In this document: in pieces, positions 30,320-42,060 of the stretch
Layout: every line of letters begins with the position of its first letter
How positions within the stretch are numbered: the stretch's first letter is position 1
DNA from: Pseudomonas fluorescens
GTDB taxonomy: Bacteria; Pseudomonadota; Gammaproteobacteria; Pseudomonadales; Pseudomonadaceae
Assembly: GCF_902498065.1 (NCBI RefSeq)
Contig: NZ_CABVIR010000008.1
Location: 1-64,000, forward strand
Length of the DNA stretch: 64,000 nt
Reading direction: 5' to 3'
Translations under genes and position numbers: made by a program
Notes under the pieces: model-generated
What the model was told of the DNA's origin: nothing
What the model saw: the letters and a program-made list of their open reading frames with translations, nothing else
Database searches by the model: none

Positions 30320-31176
30320 ACACCGTAAAAACCGTACGCGAACTGCGGGCCGCTGTAGCCCGCGCCCGCGGTGAAGGCAAGCGCATCGCCTTCGTACCGA
30401 CCATGGGCAACCTGCACAGCGGCCATATTGCGCTGATTACCAAAGCCAGCCAGCGCGCGGATTTCGTCGTTGCGAGCATTTTCGTCAACCCGCTGCAATT
30501 CGGCGCCGGCGAAGACCTCGACAAGTACCCGCGCACCCTGGCGGCGGATCAGGAACAACTGCTCCAGGCCGGTTGCCACTTGCTGTTCGCGCCGACCGTT
30601 GAAGAAATGTACCCCGACGGCATGACCGGCCAGACCCGCGTCAGCGTTCCGCAACTGTCCGAAGGCCTGTGCGGCGCCAGCCGTCCGGGGCATTTCGAAG
30701 GTGTGGCGACGGTGGTCAGCAAACTGTTCAACATGGTCCAGCCGGACCTGGCGATCTTTGGCCAGAAAGACTTCCAGCAACTGGCCGTGATTCGCGCGCT
30801 GGTGCATGACCTGAACATGCCGATCCAGATCATCGGTGAGCCAACGGTGCGTGCGGCCGATGGGCTGGCGCTGTCATCGCGCAATGGGTTTCTCAGTGAA
30901 GAACAGCGGGCCGTGGCGCCGGTTGTGTATCGCACGCTGTCGTCGATTGCCGAAGCCATTAAACAAGGTGAACGCGATTATCCTGCGTTGATCGACGCCC
31001 AGACCAAGCAGCTTGAGGCAGCGGGTTTGCGCACCGATTACCTGGAAATCCGTCATGCGCTGACGTTGCGTCCGGCGACGGCGGAAGATCGGGACTTGGT
31101 GATTCTGGTCGCGGCCTTCCTCGGCACCACGCGGTTGATCGACAACCTGCACCTGAACCTCGACGCCACTGTCTGA
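30316..31176 (+). CDS. panC: pantoate-beta-alanine ligase
   Basis: PanC joins pantoate and beta-alanine with ATP. The 286-residue protein carries the HIGH-like [10 protein letters not shown], the substrate motif [18 protein letters not shown] and KMSK-like ALSSRNG. It is coupled to panB by an ATGA overlap. A REP element follows it before panD. Confidence 0.97.
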   Translation: MNTVKTVRELRAAVARARGEGKRIAFVPTMGNLHSGHIALITKASQRADFVVASIFVNPLQFGAGEDLDKYPRTLAADQEQLLQAGCHLLFAPTVEEMYPDGMTGQTRVSVPQLSEGLCGASRPGHFEGVATVVSKLFNMVQPDLAIFGQKDFQQLAVIRALVHDLNMPIQIIGEPTVRAADGLALSSRNGFLSEEQRAVAPVVYRTLSSIAEAIKQGERDYPALIDAQTKQLEAAGLRTDYLEIRHALTLRPATAEDRDLVILVAAFLGTTRLIDNLHLNLDATV

Positions 31177-31191
31177 CTCACCAACGAACCC

Positions 31192-31281
31192 TGTGGGAGC
31201 GAGCTTGCTCGCGATGAGGGACTGACATTCAACATAGGTGTTGCCTGACAGTTCGCTATCGCGAGCAAGCTCGCTCCCACA
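31192..31281. repeat. paired REP element (panC-panD)
   Basis: A 90-base inverted pair of the same family as 29164-29253, with a diverged central spacer (ATTCAACATAGGTGTTGCCTG). Confidence 0.92.
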
Positions 31282-31373
31282 TTGGTATTTGTGGCGATCT
31301 CCGGACCGTATTGCCGCCCTTTAAGCCTTCGGGCAAACTGCCCGCCGTTCGATTCCGACCTGGGAAAACACTC

Positions 31374-31754
31374 ATGCACGCCATCATGCTCAAGGCCAAG
31401 CTGCATCGCGCCGAAGTCACCCACGCAGTACTCGATTACGAAGGTTCTTGCGCCATCGACGGCGAATGGCTGGACTTGTCCGGCATCCGTGAATACGAAC
31501 AGATCCAGATCTACAACGTCGACAACGGCGAGCGCTTCACCACCTACGCCATTCGCGGCGAAGAAGGTTCGCGCATGATCTCGGTCAACGGCGCCGCCGC
31601 CCACAAGGCCAAGGTCGGCGACCGTGTGATCATCTGCGCTTACGCTCACTACAGCGAAGCCGAACTGCTCAACTTCAAGCCGCGCATGCTCTACATGGCA
31701 CCAGGTAACGAGTTGAGCCACACCAGCAATGCCATTCCGGTTCAGGTCGCCTGA
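31374..31754 (+). CDS. panD: aspartate 1-decarboxylase proenzyme
   Basis: PanD makes beta-alanine from aspartate. It is a 126-residue pyruvoyl enzyme whose proenzyme cleaves itself between G24 and S25 (YEGSCAID); both residues are present. The active-site lysine K9 ([11 protein letters not shown]) and Y58-region segment ([10 protein letters not shown]) are in place. The start at 31374 gives the standard length; an upstream open frame was discarded. Confidence 0.97.
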   Translation: MHAIMLKAKLHRAEVTHAVLDYEGSCAIDGEWLDLSGIREYEQIQIYNVDNGERFTTYAIRGEEGSRMISVNGAAAHKAKVGDRVIICAYAHYSEAELLNFKPRMLYMAPGNELSHTSNAIPVQVA

Positions 31755-31777
31755 CCGAATCTTCTCTTCCGTTTGTC

Positions 31778-31936
31778 GGACCGTTCCCTGCTTCATGTAC
31801 AAAAAAGTACCGGGAACGGGTCAGACAAAGTCAAGACAGATCGCAGCGCGAGGTTTACTGTATTCGCCCTGTGCCATGAAATCGTGTCGACGCAGTTGAC
31901 CGGACGCCCACCCGCAGCGCTCCGGGATTTTTTAGT
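31778..31936 (+). terminator. hairpins between panD and pgi
   Basis: CCGTTCCC (from about 31784) pairs with GGGAACGG (to about 31820) in a long-loop hairpin after panD. Further on, CCCG-N8-CGGG followed by ATTTTTT (about 31911-31934) looks like a weak intrinsic terminator. No gene is visible in this 220-base spacer. Confidence 0.4.
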
Positions 31937-31975
31937 GTTCAAAAGGCCGTTCAAGTAAAAAGGAAACCCGCAGCG

Positions 31976-33640
31976 ATGGCGTACTACCGCACTCCTCAAG
32001 ACGTGACCGCTCTGCCCGCCTGGCAGGCGCTGAATGACCACCGCCAAGCCATGCAGGATTTCAGCATGCGCGAAGCCTTCAATGCCGATCCGCAGCGCTT
32101 CACCCAATTCACCCTCAGCAGCTGCGGCCTGTTTCTCGACTACTCGAAGAACCTGATCAACGCCGAGACCCGCAATCTGCTGGTGGGCCTGGCCAACGAA
32201 GTCGACCTTCAGGGCGCGATCAAGGCGCTGTTCGAAGGAGAAATCGTCAACTCTTCCGAAGGGCGTCCGGCCCTGCACACCGCGTTGCGCCGCCCAGTGG
32301 GCGAAAAACTGTCGGTCAACGGCGTCAACGTGATGCCGGAAGTACACAAGGTGTTGAACCAGATCACCGACCTCGTGGGCCGCATCCACGACGGTCTGTG
32401 GCGCGGTTATTCCGAAAAGCCGATCACGGATGTGGTGAACATCGGCATCGGCGGTTCGTTCCTCGGCCCGGAGCTGGTGTCCGAAGCGCTGCTGTCCTAC
32501 GCGCAGAAAGGCGTGCGCTGCCACTACCTGGCGAACATCGATGGCAGTGAGTTCCACGAACTGACCATGAAGCTGCGCGCCGAGACCACGTTGTTCATCG
32601 TCTCGTCGAAATCCTTCAACACCCTCGAAACCCTGAAAAACGCTCAGGCCGCTCGCGCCTGGTACCTGGCTCAGGGCGGTTCGGAAGCCGAGCTGTATCG
32701 TCACTTCATCGCGGTCTCGAGCAACAACGCCGCCGCCGTGGCGTTCGGTATCCGCGAAGAAAACATCTTCCCGATGTGGGACTGGGTTGGCGGCCGTTAC
32801 TCGCTGTGGTCGGCCATCGGTTTGCCGATTGCCCTGGCCATCGGCATGTCCAACTTCAAGGAACTGCTGTCCGGTGCCTACACCATGGACCAGCATTTCC
32901 AGAGCGCACCGTTCGAGCAGAACATGCCGGTGCTGCTGGCGTTGCTCGGTGTCTGGTACGGCAACTTCTGGGGCGCGCAGAGCCACGCGATCCTGCCGTA
33001 CGACCACTACCTGCGCAACATCACCAAGCACTTGCAACAACTGGACATGGAATCCAACGGCAAGAGCGTGCGCCAGGACGGCACACCGGTGTCCACCGAC
33101 ACCGGTCCGGTGATCTGGGGCGGCGTGGGTTGCAACGGTCAGCACGCGTATCACCAGTTGCTACACCAAGGCACCCAACTGATTCCGGCCGACTTCATTG
33201 TGCCGATCGTCAGCTTCAACCCGGTGTCCGATCACCACCAGTGGCTGTACGCCAACTGCCTGTCGCAAAGCCAGGCGCTGATGCTCGGCAAGACCCGCGC
33301 CGAGGCCGAAGCCGAGCTGCGTGACAAAGGCATGGCCGAAGCGGACGTGCAGAAACTCGCGCCGCACAAGGTGATCCCGGGCAACCGTCCGAGCAACACC
33401 CTGGTGGTCGAACGCATCAGCCCGCGTCGTCTCGGCGCACTGGTGGCGATGTACGAACACAAAGTCTTCGTGCAAAGCGTGGTCTGGGGCATCAACGCCT
33501 TCGACCAGTGGGGCGTGGAACTGGGCAAAGAGCTGGGCAAAGGCGTCTACAACCGCCTGGTCGGCAGCGAAGAAACCCCGGCTGATGACGCATCCACCCA
33601 GGGCCTGATCAACTACTTCCGCGGTCGTCACCGCGGTTAA
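31976..33640 (+). CDS. pgi: glucose-6-phosphate isomerase
   Basis: Pgi interconverts glucose- and fructose-6-phosphate. The 554-residue protein carries the family signatures [17 protein letters not shown] and [19 protein letters not shown], and the active-site segments [12 protein letters not shown] and [29 protein letters not shown] lies before the ATG. Confidence 0.97.
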   Translation: MAYYRTPQDVTALPAWQALNDHRQAMQDFSMREAFNADPQRFTQFTLSSCGLFLDYSKNLINAETRNLLVGLANEVDLQGAIKALFEGEIVNSSEGRPALHTALRRPVGEKLSVNGVNVMPEVHKVLNQITDLVGRIHDGLWRGYSEKPITDVVNIGIGGSFLGPELVSEALLSYAQKGVRCHYLANIDGSEFHELTMKLRAETTLFIVSSKSFNTLETLKNAQAARAWYLAQGGSEAELYRHFIAVSSNNAAAVAFGIREENIFPMWDWVGGRYSLWSAIGLPIALAIGMSNFKELLSGAYTMDQHFQSAPFEQNMPVLLALLGVWYGNFWGAQSHAILPYDHYLRNITKHLQQLDMESNGKSVRQDGTPVSTDTGPVIWGGVGCNGQHAYHQLLHQGTQLIPADFIVPIVSFNPVSDHHQWLYANCLSQSQALMLGKTRAEAEAELRDKGMAEADVQKLAPHKVIPGNRPSNTLVVERISPRRLGALVAMYEHKVFVQSVVWGINAFDQWGVELGKELGKGVYNRLVGSEETPADDASTQGLINYFRGRHRG

Positions 33641-33660
33641 GTCACTCAAAACCCGATCCC

Positions 33661-33750
33661 TGTGGGAGCGAGCTTGCTCGCGATAGCGGTTAGTCATTCA
33701 ACATTGATGTTGACTGATACGACGCCATCGCGAGCAAGCTCGCTCCCACA
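33661..33750. repeat. paired REP element (pgi-acs)
   Basis: A 90-base inverted REP pair nearly identical to the folK-panB copy, including the TTCAACATTGATGTTG spacer. Confidence 0.92.
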
Positions 33751-33832
33751 TTGGTTCGATGTACACCTTGAACTCGATATTCTCAGGGCGCATCTTTAGA
33801 TCTTGTCGTGCAAACAAGAATAAGGAACCGTC

Positions 33833-35770
<1,938 letters not shown>

Positions 35771-35782
35771 CGCACGACCCTT

Positions 35783-35810
35783 TGTAGGCGCCAGCAAGCA
35801 GGCGCCTACA
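35783..35810. repeat. perfect palindrome after acs
   Basis: TGTAGGCGCC pairs perfectly with GGCGCCTACA across an eight-base loop (AGCAAGCA). No T-run follows. It resembles a single REP-like unit of another family. Confidence 0.6.
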
Positions 35811-35850
35811 GGGGCAATGCGATGACATTTTTTTTCACCACCGAGTCGCC

Positions 35851-36723
35851 ATGGAATTCATCCGCAGCCGCATCGAAACCCAGGTCATGAGCCTCACCGG
35901 TCTGTCCCTCGGTCAGCTCGACCTGGAAAACCCCAAGGGCGATCCCGGCCTGTTCGGCCCCGATTCGGTCAGCTGGCAAGTCCACGGCGACTTCAGCAGC
36001 ATGCTCATCGGCGGCATCAGTGCGCTGATGCTGCAAGCCCTGCACCCTTTGGCGCTGGCCGGGGTCTGGGACCATTCGAATTTTCGCGAGGACATGCTCG
36101 GTCGCCTGCGCCGCACCGGGCAGTTCATTTCCGGCACCACGTTCGGCTCGCGCAAAGATGCCGACTGGCTGATCGAGAAAGTTCGCACCATTCACCTGCA
36201 AGTAACCGGCACCGCGGCGGATGGCCGGCCTTACGCCGCCAGCGATCCCGATCTGTTGACCTGGGTGCACGTGGCCGAAGTCAGTAACTTCCTCGCGGCA
36301 CATTTGCGTTACCGCAATCCGCGCCTGTCTGGGGCCGATCAGGACCGTTACTACGACGAAATTGCTCTGGTCGCCGAAAGACTCGGTGCTCGTGATGTGC
36401 CCCGTTCGCGACAGGAAATGGCCGAATACCTTGAGCGTATTCGCCCGCACCTGCTGTGCGACGAGCGCAGTCGCGAGGTGTTGCGATTGTTGTTGAACGC
36501 ACCCTCCCCGAGCCGTCTGGCCAAGCCATTCGGCGGTTTGATGATGCAGGCCGGCATTGACCTGTTGCCGGATTGGGCCAGCGACATGCTGGGGGTGCGC
36601 CAGAGTTCGCTGCAACGCACGCTGATCCGCGCCAGCGTCAACCGCAGCGCGCCGATGCTGCGCTGGGCTGTGCGTAATGGCTCGGTGCATCGGGCGAAAC
36701 GGCGGATGGGGTTGTTGACCTGA
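35851..36723 (+). CDS. DUF2236 (MpaB-like oxygenase) family protein
   Basis: This 290-residue protein matches DUF2236, related to the latex-clearing protein Lcp and fungal MpaB. The family trait is seen in SSMLIGGISALMLQALHPLALAGVWDHSNF, with the histidine placed as the proximal heme ligand in Lcp. RTGQFISGTTFG and VHVAEVSNFLAAHLRY follow. The substrate is unknown. It lies 80 bases after acs across a palindrome and is probably its own unit. Confidence 0.85.
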   Translation: MEFIRSRIETQVMSLTGLSLGQLDLENPKGDPGLFGPDSVSWQVHGDFSSMLIGGISALMLQALHPLALAGVWDHSNFREDMLGRLRRTGQFISGTTFGSRKDADWLIEKVRTIHLQVTGTAADGRPYAASDPDLLTWVHVAEVSNFLAAHLRYRNPRLSGADQDRYYDEIALVAERLGARDVPRSRQEMAEYLERIRPHLLCDERSREVLRLLLNAPSPSRLAKPFGGLMMQAGIDLLPDWASDMLGVRQSSLQRTLIRASVNRSAPMLRWAVRNGSVHRAKRRMGLLT

Positions 36724-36738
36724 AAAAGAGCTTAAGAG

Positions 36739-36811
36739 CATCGCAAGCAGGCTCGCTCCCACAGGGTTATGTGTTCACAAATCCAGTGTGGGAGCGAGCT
36801 TGCTTGCGATG
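36739..36811. repeat. paired REP element, reversed order
   Basis: Two REP units in the opposite relative order to most in this window: CATCGCAAGCAGGCTCGC... first (36739-36763), then TGTGGGAGCGAGCTTGC... (36787-36811). Confidence 0.88.
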
Positions 36812-36879
36812 GCAGCAACTCGGTCTCATGCCAAGCTGTTAAACTCCCGCGCCAAATTCCCTCCTGCAAGGCGCCCAGC

Positions 36880-37896
36880 ATGTCTTCCTTGAATCAGGCG
36901 CTGCGCGCCGCCCTCGAACATCGCCAGGACCTGCTTGCCGAACTGCATCAGCAAGGCACCGATTGCTATCGCCTGTTCCACGGCAGCCAGGAAGGCGTCG
37001 GCGGTCTGACCATCGACCGCTACGGCCCGCAGTTGTTGGTGCAGAGCTTTCACCAGTCATTGGAGCGCGACGCCCTGCTGCACGTGCATGAGGCGATCAA
37101 CCAACATCTGGGCTTCGAGACCCTGCTGGTCTACAACGACCGCTCCCGGGGCAACTCGCGCATCGACCGTGAAGACACGGTCTACCGCGCCGACGAAGCC
37201 GCGCTGCAAGACTTGATCGGTCACGAATGGGGCCTCAATTACCGGGTTCGCGGCCGCCATGCAGGCCAGGATCCGTTGCTGTTCCTCGACCTGCGCAACA
37301 CTCGCGGCTGGGTCAAGGAACACAGCCAGCACAAAAGCGTGCTCAACCTGTTTGCCTACACCTGCGGCGTCGGCCTGAGCGCGGCGGCCGGTGGCGCGAG
37401 CGAGGTGTGCAACCTGGACTTCGCCGAGGGCAATCTGGCGGTCGGCCGCGAAAACGGTCTGCTCAATCCGCAGTTGCCGACGATGCAGTTCATCCAGTCC
37501 GATTATTTCCCGGCGATTCGCCAACTCGCCGGCCTGCCCATCAGTCAGCGTCGCGGGCAGAAACTGCCGAGCTATCAACGCCTGGAACAACGTCAATACG
37601 ACCTGGTGTTGCTGGATCCACCGGCCTGGGCCAAGAGCGCCTTCGGCACCGTCGACCTGCTGCGCGACTACCAGAGCCTGCTCAAACCTGCGCTGCTGAC
37701 CACCGCCGACAATGGCGTACTGATCTGCTGCAACAACCTGGCAAAAGTCAGCATGGATGACTGGCGCGAACAGGTTTTGCGCTGCGCGGAGAAAGCCGGA
37801 CGACCGGTGCGCGAGTGGACGGTGATGAAACCGGGAGCCGATTTCCCGTCAATGGATCAACAGCCGCCGCTTAAAACCCTGATCCTGCAGCTCTGA
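36880..37896 (+). CDS. class I SAM-dependent rRNA methyltransferase-like protein
   Basis: This 338-residue protein has an N-terminal PUA/EEHEE-like part (GTDCYRLFHGSQEGVGGLTIDRYG) and a Rossmann methyltransferase domain with LNLFAYTCGVGLSAAAGGA (SAM loop) and LVLLDPPAWAKSAFG (DPPxx motif). It resembles the RlmI/RlmK-like 23S rRNA m5C/m7G enzymes; the exact target cannot be read. The ATG at 36880 is the family start; the frame upstream runs through the REP element. Confidence 0.9.
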   Translation: MSSLNQALRAALEHRQDLLAELHQQGTDCYRLFHGSQEGVGGLTIDRYGPQLLVQSFHQSLERDALLHVHEAINQHLGFETLLVYNDRSRGNSRIDREDTVYRADEAALQDLIGHEWGLNYRVRGRHAGQDPLLFLDLRNTRGWVKEHSQHKSVLNLFAYTCGVGLSAAAGGASEVCNLDFAEGNLAVGRENGLLNPQLPTMQFIQSDYFPAIRQLAGLPISQRRGQKLPSYQRLEQRQYDLVLLDPPAWAKSAFGTVDLLRDYQSLLKPALLTTADNGVLICCNNLAKVSMDDWREQVLRCAEKAGRPVREWTVMKPGADFPSMDQQPPLKTLILQL

Positions 37897-37956
37897 TTCA
37901 CGTCAGATAAATCTGAAAAATCCTGGGTTGAGCGATTACTTCGGAACCGGATTCGC

Positions 37957-40938
37957 ATGCCATACTCCAAGGCACTCCGATTCAGACAGATGAAGCCGCA
38001 CATGCCCAAAGGATTGATCCGCGCTATCGGCGCCTTGTTGACTGCTCTGGCCCTCTACAGCCTGCTGGGGTTTCTGATTTTGCCGGGCATCGCATTGCGG
38101 GTGGCCAACCAGCAATTGGCCACCTACGCCACGACGCCCGCCACGATTCAGCGAATCGAACTCAACCCGTTCAGCCTCGAAGTCACCCTGTGGGGCCTGA
38201 TCATCGGCGAACCGGGCAAGGAACAGGTCGGCTTCGAACGCCTCTACGCCAACCTGCAGATCGACAGCCTCTGGACCAAAGCGCTGCACCTGTCCGATAT
38301 CGAACTGGACAAACCCAAGACCGAAATCCTCTTTGGCAAGGACGGCAAGCTCAATCTGCTCGGCCTGTTCAAAATCCCCGCCAGCGAACCGACCCCGGCC
38401 GACCCGAACGCCAAACCGTTTCCGCTGCGCGTGGAGCGGATCAAACTGGCCGACGGTGCCGTGCACTTCAAGGATGAACGTCCCAGCGAAGCTATCGAGT
38501 TCCTCTACGACAAACTCGATTTCGAGCTGAACAACCTCAGCACCCTGCCCGAAGACAGCGCCGACATGACCCTTGTGGCCATCGGTCCGAACGGTGGCCA
38601 GATCGACTGGACCGGCAATTTCAGCCTGATCCCGATTGCCTCCGAAGGTAAGCTGAAAGTCACCGACGGCCAGATGAAAGCCTTTTGGCCCTATGTGCGC
38701 GACGCGCTGCCGCTGGTGCTGGAAAACGGCGTGCTGAACCTGAGCACCGACTACAAACTCAACCTCTCCAAGGAAACCGAACTGCTGCTGAGCAACGTCG
38801 CGGTCAGCGTCGCGCCTTTCGCCATCAACGCCCCGGACGGTCGACCGCTGGCGAAACTCGCGCGACTGGACATCACCGACACCACGGTGGACCTGGCCAA
38901 ACAGCAAGTTGTGGTCGGCAAGATTCGCAGCCAGAAACTGGAAACCTGGGCGGCGCTTGAAGCTGATGGCCAACTCGACTGGCAGAAGCTGTTCGCCAGC
39001 CAACCGTCCAAGGAAGCAGCCAAGGCCAAAGCCGAGCCCGTCAGCACGCCAGCAGCAGCCGACTCGCCGAAAGCCCCTGCCGCGCCGAGCAAGCCTTGGC
39101 AGGTTTTGCTCAAAGACGTGCAACTGCGCGATTACCAGGTGCACCTGGCTGACCGCAAAGCGCAACCCGCCGTGACGCTGGACCTGAACCCGCTGAACCT
39201 GGACCTGCAGAATTTCGACAGCCTCAATGGCTCGCCTTTTACCCTCAAGCTCGACACCGGCGTGGGCAAGCAAGGCAAGATCACTGCCGAGGGCGAGGTC
39301 AACCTGGCCCCGGTCAGCGCCAGACTCAACGTGCAGACCAAAGACATCGACCTGCGGGTTGCCCAGTCCTACATCACCCCGTTCATTCGCCTCGAACTGC
39401 GCAGCGGCATGCTCGGCAGCGACCTGGCGGTCAACCTGAAAAGCACCGAGCCGTTGGCACTCAGCGTCACAGGACGTGCGCAGATCGATCAGTTGCACAC
39501 CCTCGACACCCTGAAAACCCGCGACTTTCTCAAGTGGCAGCAGGTGGTGGTCGAAGGCTTGAATTATCAGCACGGCGACAGCCTGTCGATCGACAAGGTC
39601 AACCTGTTCCAGCCCTATGTGCGTTTCATGATCAACGATGACCGCACCACCAACGTCGATGACCTGCTGATCCCGCAACCGCCCGATTCCGGCGCAAAAA
39701 CAGCGGCGGCCAAACCCGCCAGCAAGGACAAGCCGCTGGGCATCCACATTGGCGGGATTGCCATCAATGACGGCTCGGCGAACTTTGCCGACTTCAGCCT
39801 GACCCCTAACTTCGCCACCGCCGTGCAACAGCTCAACGGCCAGATCGGCACCATCGACAGCCGTCAGGCGAAACCGGCGACCGTCGACATCAAGGGCAAG
39901 GTCGATCGTTATGCACCGGTGACCATCAAGGGCTCGGTCAATCCGTTCGACCCGATGGCCAGCCTCGACATCGCCACCAGTTTCAAACGGGTCGAGCTGA
40001 CCACACTGACGCCCTACTCCGGCAAGTTCGCCGGCTACCGTATCCGCAAGGGCCGGCTCAATCTCGATCTGCATTACCTGATCACCAAAGGTCAGCTCAA
40101 GGCGGAAAACAAAGTGGTGGTCGAGCAGTTGCAGCTCGGTGAAAAGGTCGACAGCCCGGACGCCGTCAGCCTGCCGTTGAAACTGGCGATTGCCCTGCTC
40201 AAGGATGTCGACGGCAAGATCTCCATCGAGCTGCCGGTGACGGGTGACCTCAACAATCCACAGTTCAGCGTCATGCCGATTGTCTGGCAGACCCTGCGCA
40301 ATCTGATCGTCAAAGCCGCCGCCGCGCCGTTCAAAATGATTGGCGGGCTGGTCAGTGGCGGTGGTTCGGAAGACCTGGGTACGGTGTCGTTCGCACCGGG
40401 TTCAAGCGACCTGAGCAAGGAGGCCGAGGGTTCGTTGGTCAAACTGTCCAATGCGCTCAAGGAACGCCCGGCCCTGCGCCTGGAAATCGAAGGCACCGCT
40501 GCCGCCAGCAGCGATGGCCCGCCGATCGCCGAGCAACGCCTGGAACGGGAATACCAGTACAACTACTACAAGATGCTCCAGCGTCGCGGCGACAAAGTGC
40601 CGGCACAGGCTTCATTGCTGCAAGTACCGGACGGTGAGAAAGGCCCACTGCTGGAAGGCATCTACCGCACCCGCCTGAAAACCCAGCCACCCGCCGAATG
40701 GAAGGATCTGGGCAAGGAAGAACGCACCGCAAAAATGCGCGCCGACGTGATCAAGTTCTGGAGTACCAGCGACGTGCTGTTGCGCCAACTGGGCCAGGAT
40801 CGCGCCAGCAGCATCAAGGATTATCTGGTCGACAAGGGTCAGTTGGCCGATGACCGCGTGTACTTCATCGACGCCAGCCTCGGCGAAGCCGAAAGTGACG
40901 GTCGGGTGGTGACGCCGTTGCACCTGGATGCCGAGTGA
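37957..40938 (+). CDS. DUF748 domain-containing envelope protein
   Basis: This 993-residue protein has one N-terminal membrane anchor (about 20-45) followed by a very long, repetitive beta-rich region typical of DUF748 (AsmA/TamB-like) proteins. At the end (about 810-860) lies an OmpA-like stretch (FAPGSSDLSKEAEGSLVKLS). A Pro/Ala-rich linker falls near 350-375. AsmA-like proteins are proposed to carry lipids between membranes, so an envelope role is likely but not shown. Start is uncertain; ATG codons at 37990 and 38002 are alternatives. Confidence 0.85.
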   Translation: MPYSKALRFRQMKPHMPKGLIRAIGALLTALALYSLLGFLILPGIALRVANQQLATYATTPATIQRIELNPFSLEVTLWGLIIGEPGKEQVGFERLYANLQIDSLWTKALHLSDIELDKPKTEILFGKDGKLNLLGLFKIPASEPTPADPNAKPFPLRVERIKLADGAVHFKDERPSEAIEFLYDKLDFELNNLSTLPEDSADMTLVAIGPNGGQIDWTGNFSLIPIASEGKLKVTDGQMKAFWPYVRDALPLVLENGVLNLSTDYKLNLSKETELLLSNVAVSVAPFAINAPDGRPLAKLARLDITDTTVDLAKQQVVVGKIRSQKLETWAALEADGQLDWQKLFASQPSKEAAKAKAEPVSTPAAADSPKAPAAPSKPWQVLLKDVQLRDYQVHLADRKAQPAVTLDLNPLNLDLQNFDSLNGSPFTLKLDTGVGKQGKITAEGEVNLAPVSARLNVQTKDIDLRVAQSYITPFIRLELRSGMLGSDLAVNLKSTEPLALSVTGRAQIDQLHTLDTLKTRDFLKWQQVVVEGLNYQHGDSLSIDKVNLFQPYVRFMINDDRTTNVDDLLIPQPPDSGAKTAAAKPASKDKPLGIHIGGIAINDGSANFADFSLTPNFATAVQQLNGQIGTIDSRQAKPATVDIKGKVDRYAPVTIKGSVNPFDPMASLDIATSFKRVELTTLTPYSGKFAGYRIRKGRLNLDLHYLITKGQLKAENKVVVEQLQLGEKVDSPDAVSLPLKLAIALLKDVDGKISIELPVTGDLNNPQFSVMPIVWQTLRNLIVKAAAAPFKMIGGLVSGGGSEDLGTVSFAPGSSDLSKEAEGSLVKLSNALKERPALRLEIEGTAAASSDGPPIAEQRLEREYQYNYYKMLQRRGDKVPAQASLLQVPDGEKGPLLEGIYRTRLKTQPPAEWKDLGKEERTAKMRADVIKFWSTSDVLLRQLGQDRASSIKDYLVDKGQLADDRVYFIDASLGEAESDGRVVTPLHLDAE

Positions 40939-41234
40939 TGATCAGGCGATTGCTGTTCGGCGTGGCGCTGGCACTGGCGGCCAGTCAGGCTTCGGCCGCC
41001 GATACCCTGCGCTGCGGCAGTCAATTGATCAGCGTGGGGGACAGGTCCAGCGAAGTGCTACAGAAATGCGGAGAGCCGGTCAGTCGCGATCTGTTGGGCT
41101 ACAAGCGCAGCGCCAACCGCCGGGAAGAATTCCAGGTCGAGGAATGGACCTACGGGCCCAACGGCGGGATGTACCATTACCTGCGGTTTGAAGGTAATCG
41201 CCTTAGGCAGATCACCAGCAAACGCGGTAACTGA
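40938..41234 (+). CDS. DUF2845 domain-containing secreted protein
   Basis: This 98-residue protein has a signal peptide (MIRRLLFGVALALAASQASA) and a DUF2845 domain (LRCGSQLISVGDRSSEVLQKCGEP...EEWTYGP). The two cysteines in the mature part may pair. The ATG overlaps the DUF748 stop by one base (TGATG), so the two are coupled. Function unknown. Confidence 0.87.
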   Translation: MIRRLLFGVALALAASQASAADTLRCGSQLISVGDRSSEVLQKCGEPVSRDLLGYKRSANRREEFQVEEWTYGPNGGMYHYLRFEGNRLRQITSKRGN

Positions 41235-41294
41235 CACACCGTAATCGCCAGCAAGCCGGCTCCTACCGTTTGGTTTTGCGGTGTCCACAATAGA

Positions 41295-41326
41295 ACAGGC
41301 CCCAGACACGAATGTCCGGGGCCTGT
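41295..41326. terminator. hairpin between the DUF2845 and BON genes
   Basis: ACAGGCCCC pairs perfectly with GGGGCCTGT across 14 bases. It stands between two convergent genes and could terminate both, though T-runs are weak. Confidence 0.5.
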
Positions 41327-41431
41327 AATGACCACATCCTTGTGGCCGTCGCATGAACTCTCAAGTTGCGGCAGACGTATGACTCGGCTCGTCTACCGCG
41401 TCTTCTCCCGGTTCAGGCGAGAAGTCTTGCC

Positions 41432-41785
41432 TTACTCGGCTTTCAGGCCGTCAGCGGAGACCGCTTTGACGCCTTTGATTTTCTTGGTGATGGCCACAGC
41501 AGTTTCTTTCTGAGCGTCAGTCACCGCGACGGTAGACGACAGGGAAACAACACCTTTGTTGGTTTCAACCTTGATGTCGGTACCAGGAATGCCTTTCTCG
41601 GTAACCAGGTCCGCTTTGACTTTGGTGGTGATCCAAGTATCGGAAGTGGCTTCTTTGGCTTCAGTGACCTCACCGGCAGCCAGCACCATTGGGGCCTGGG
41701 TAGCCTGGGTTTGAGCGAATGCTGCGTTGGCCATGGTCAGGGTCAGCGCGGTAGCAGCAGCGGCAGCGATAGCGAACTTCTTCAT
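41432..41785 (-). CDS. BON domain periplasmic protein (OsmY-like)
   Basis: This 117-residue protein has a signal peptide (MKKFAIAAAAATALTLTMANAAFA) and one BON domain (about 50-115: TWITTKVKADLVTEKGIPGTDIKVETNKGVVSLSSTV). BON domains bind membranes or carbohydrates; OsmY, with two, is a periplasmic stress protein with chaperone activity. The single-domain form is common in Pseudomonas. AGGAG precedes the ATG. A sigma-54-type promoter with an IHF site and upstream palindromes lies in front, suggesting activator-dependent control. Confidence 0.92.
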   Translation of the reverse strand: MKKFAIAAAAATALTLTMANAAFAQTQATQAPMVLAAGEVTEAKEATSDTWITTKVKADLVTEKGIPGTDIKVETNKGVVSLSSTVAVTDAQKETAVAITKKIKGVKAVSADGLKAE

Positions 41786-41851
41786 ACGAGTAACTCCTGT
41801 TTTTTCATAAAGTCTGCTGCGTGTCTTGTCAGCAGGGTTACTGGGTATATT

Positions 41852-41866
41852 GCGAACGCTGTGCCA
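41852..41866 (-). promoter_or_regulatory. sigma-54-type promoter of the BON gene
   Basis: The minus strand reads TGGCAC-AGCGT-TCGC: -24 GG and -12 GC with the correct spacing and one mismatch to TGGCAC-N5-TTGC. The start would be near 41840, about 55 bases before the gene. Confidence 0.65.
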
Positions 41867-41894
41867 ACTTTGAGACAGCTATTAATTCCTTATT

Positions 41895-41907
41895 AATCAA
41901 CAAGTTA
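41895..41907 (+). promoter_or_regulatory. IHF consensus site
   Basis: AATCAACAAGTTA fits WATCAA-N4-TTR exactly, in an AT-rich stretch (41881-41920). It lies between the sigma-54 element and the upstream palindromes, where DNA bending by IHF is normally needed. Confidence 0.55.
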
Positions 41908-41929
41908 ATAAATCTACTGTTTTTCGGAA

Positions 41930-41975
41930 TCATGCAAATTGCATGACTTCGACATTCTCTACATGCAAGTTGCGG
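41930..41975. promoter_or_regulatory. candidate enhancer sites, two copies of CATGCAA(A/G)TTGC
   Basis: TCATGCAAATTGCATGA (41930-41946) is a perfect palindrome. A degenerate copy, CATGCAAGTTGCGGG, starts 31 bases further on (41962), three helical turns away. They are about 98 and 129 bases upstream of the predicted BON start, in the normal range for sigma-54 enhancer-binding proteins. The regulator is unknown to me. Confidence 0.5.
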
Positions 41976-42060
41976 GTTTTACCGTTGGCCTAAGGCCATG
42001 AATTTTCGAGGTTTTCCAAATCTCATCAAACCGCGCAGCAAACTCGAGGTTTTTCACAAA

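Noticed and set aside
37936-40074. 712-codon minus-strand frame
   Set aside because: Antisense to the DUF748 gene, with no family features.
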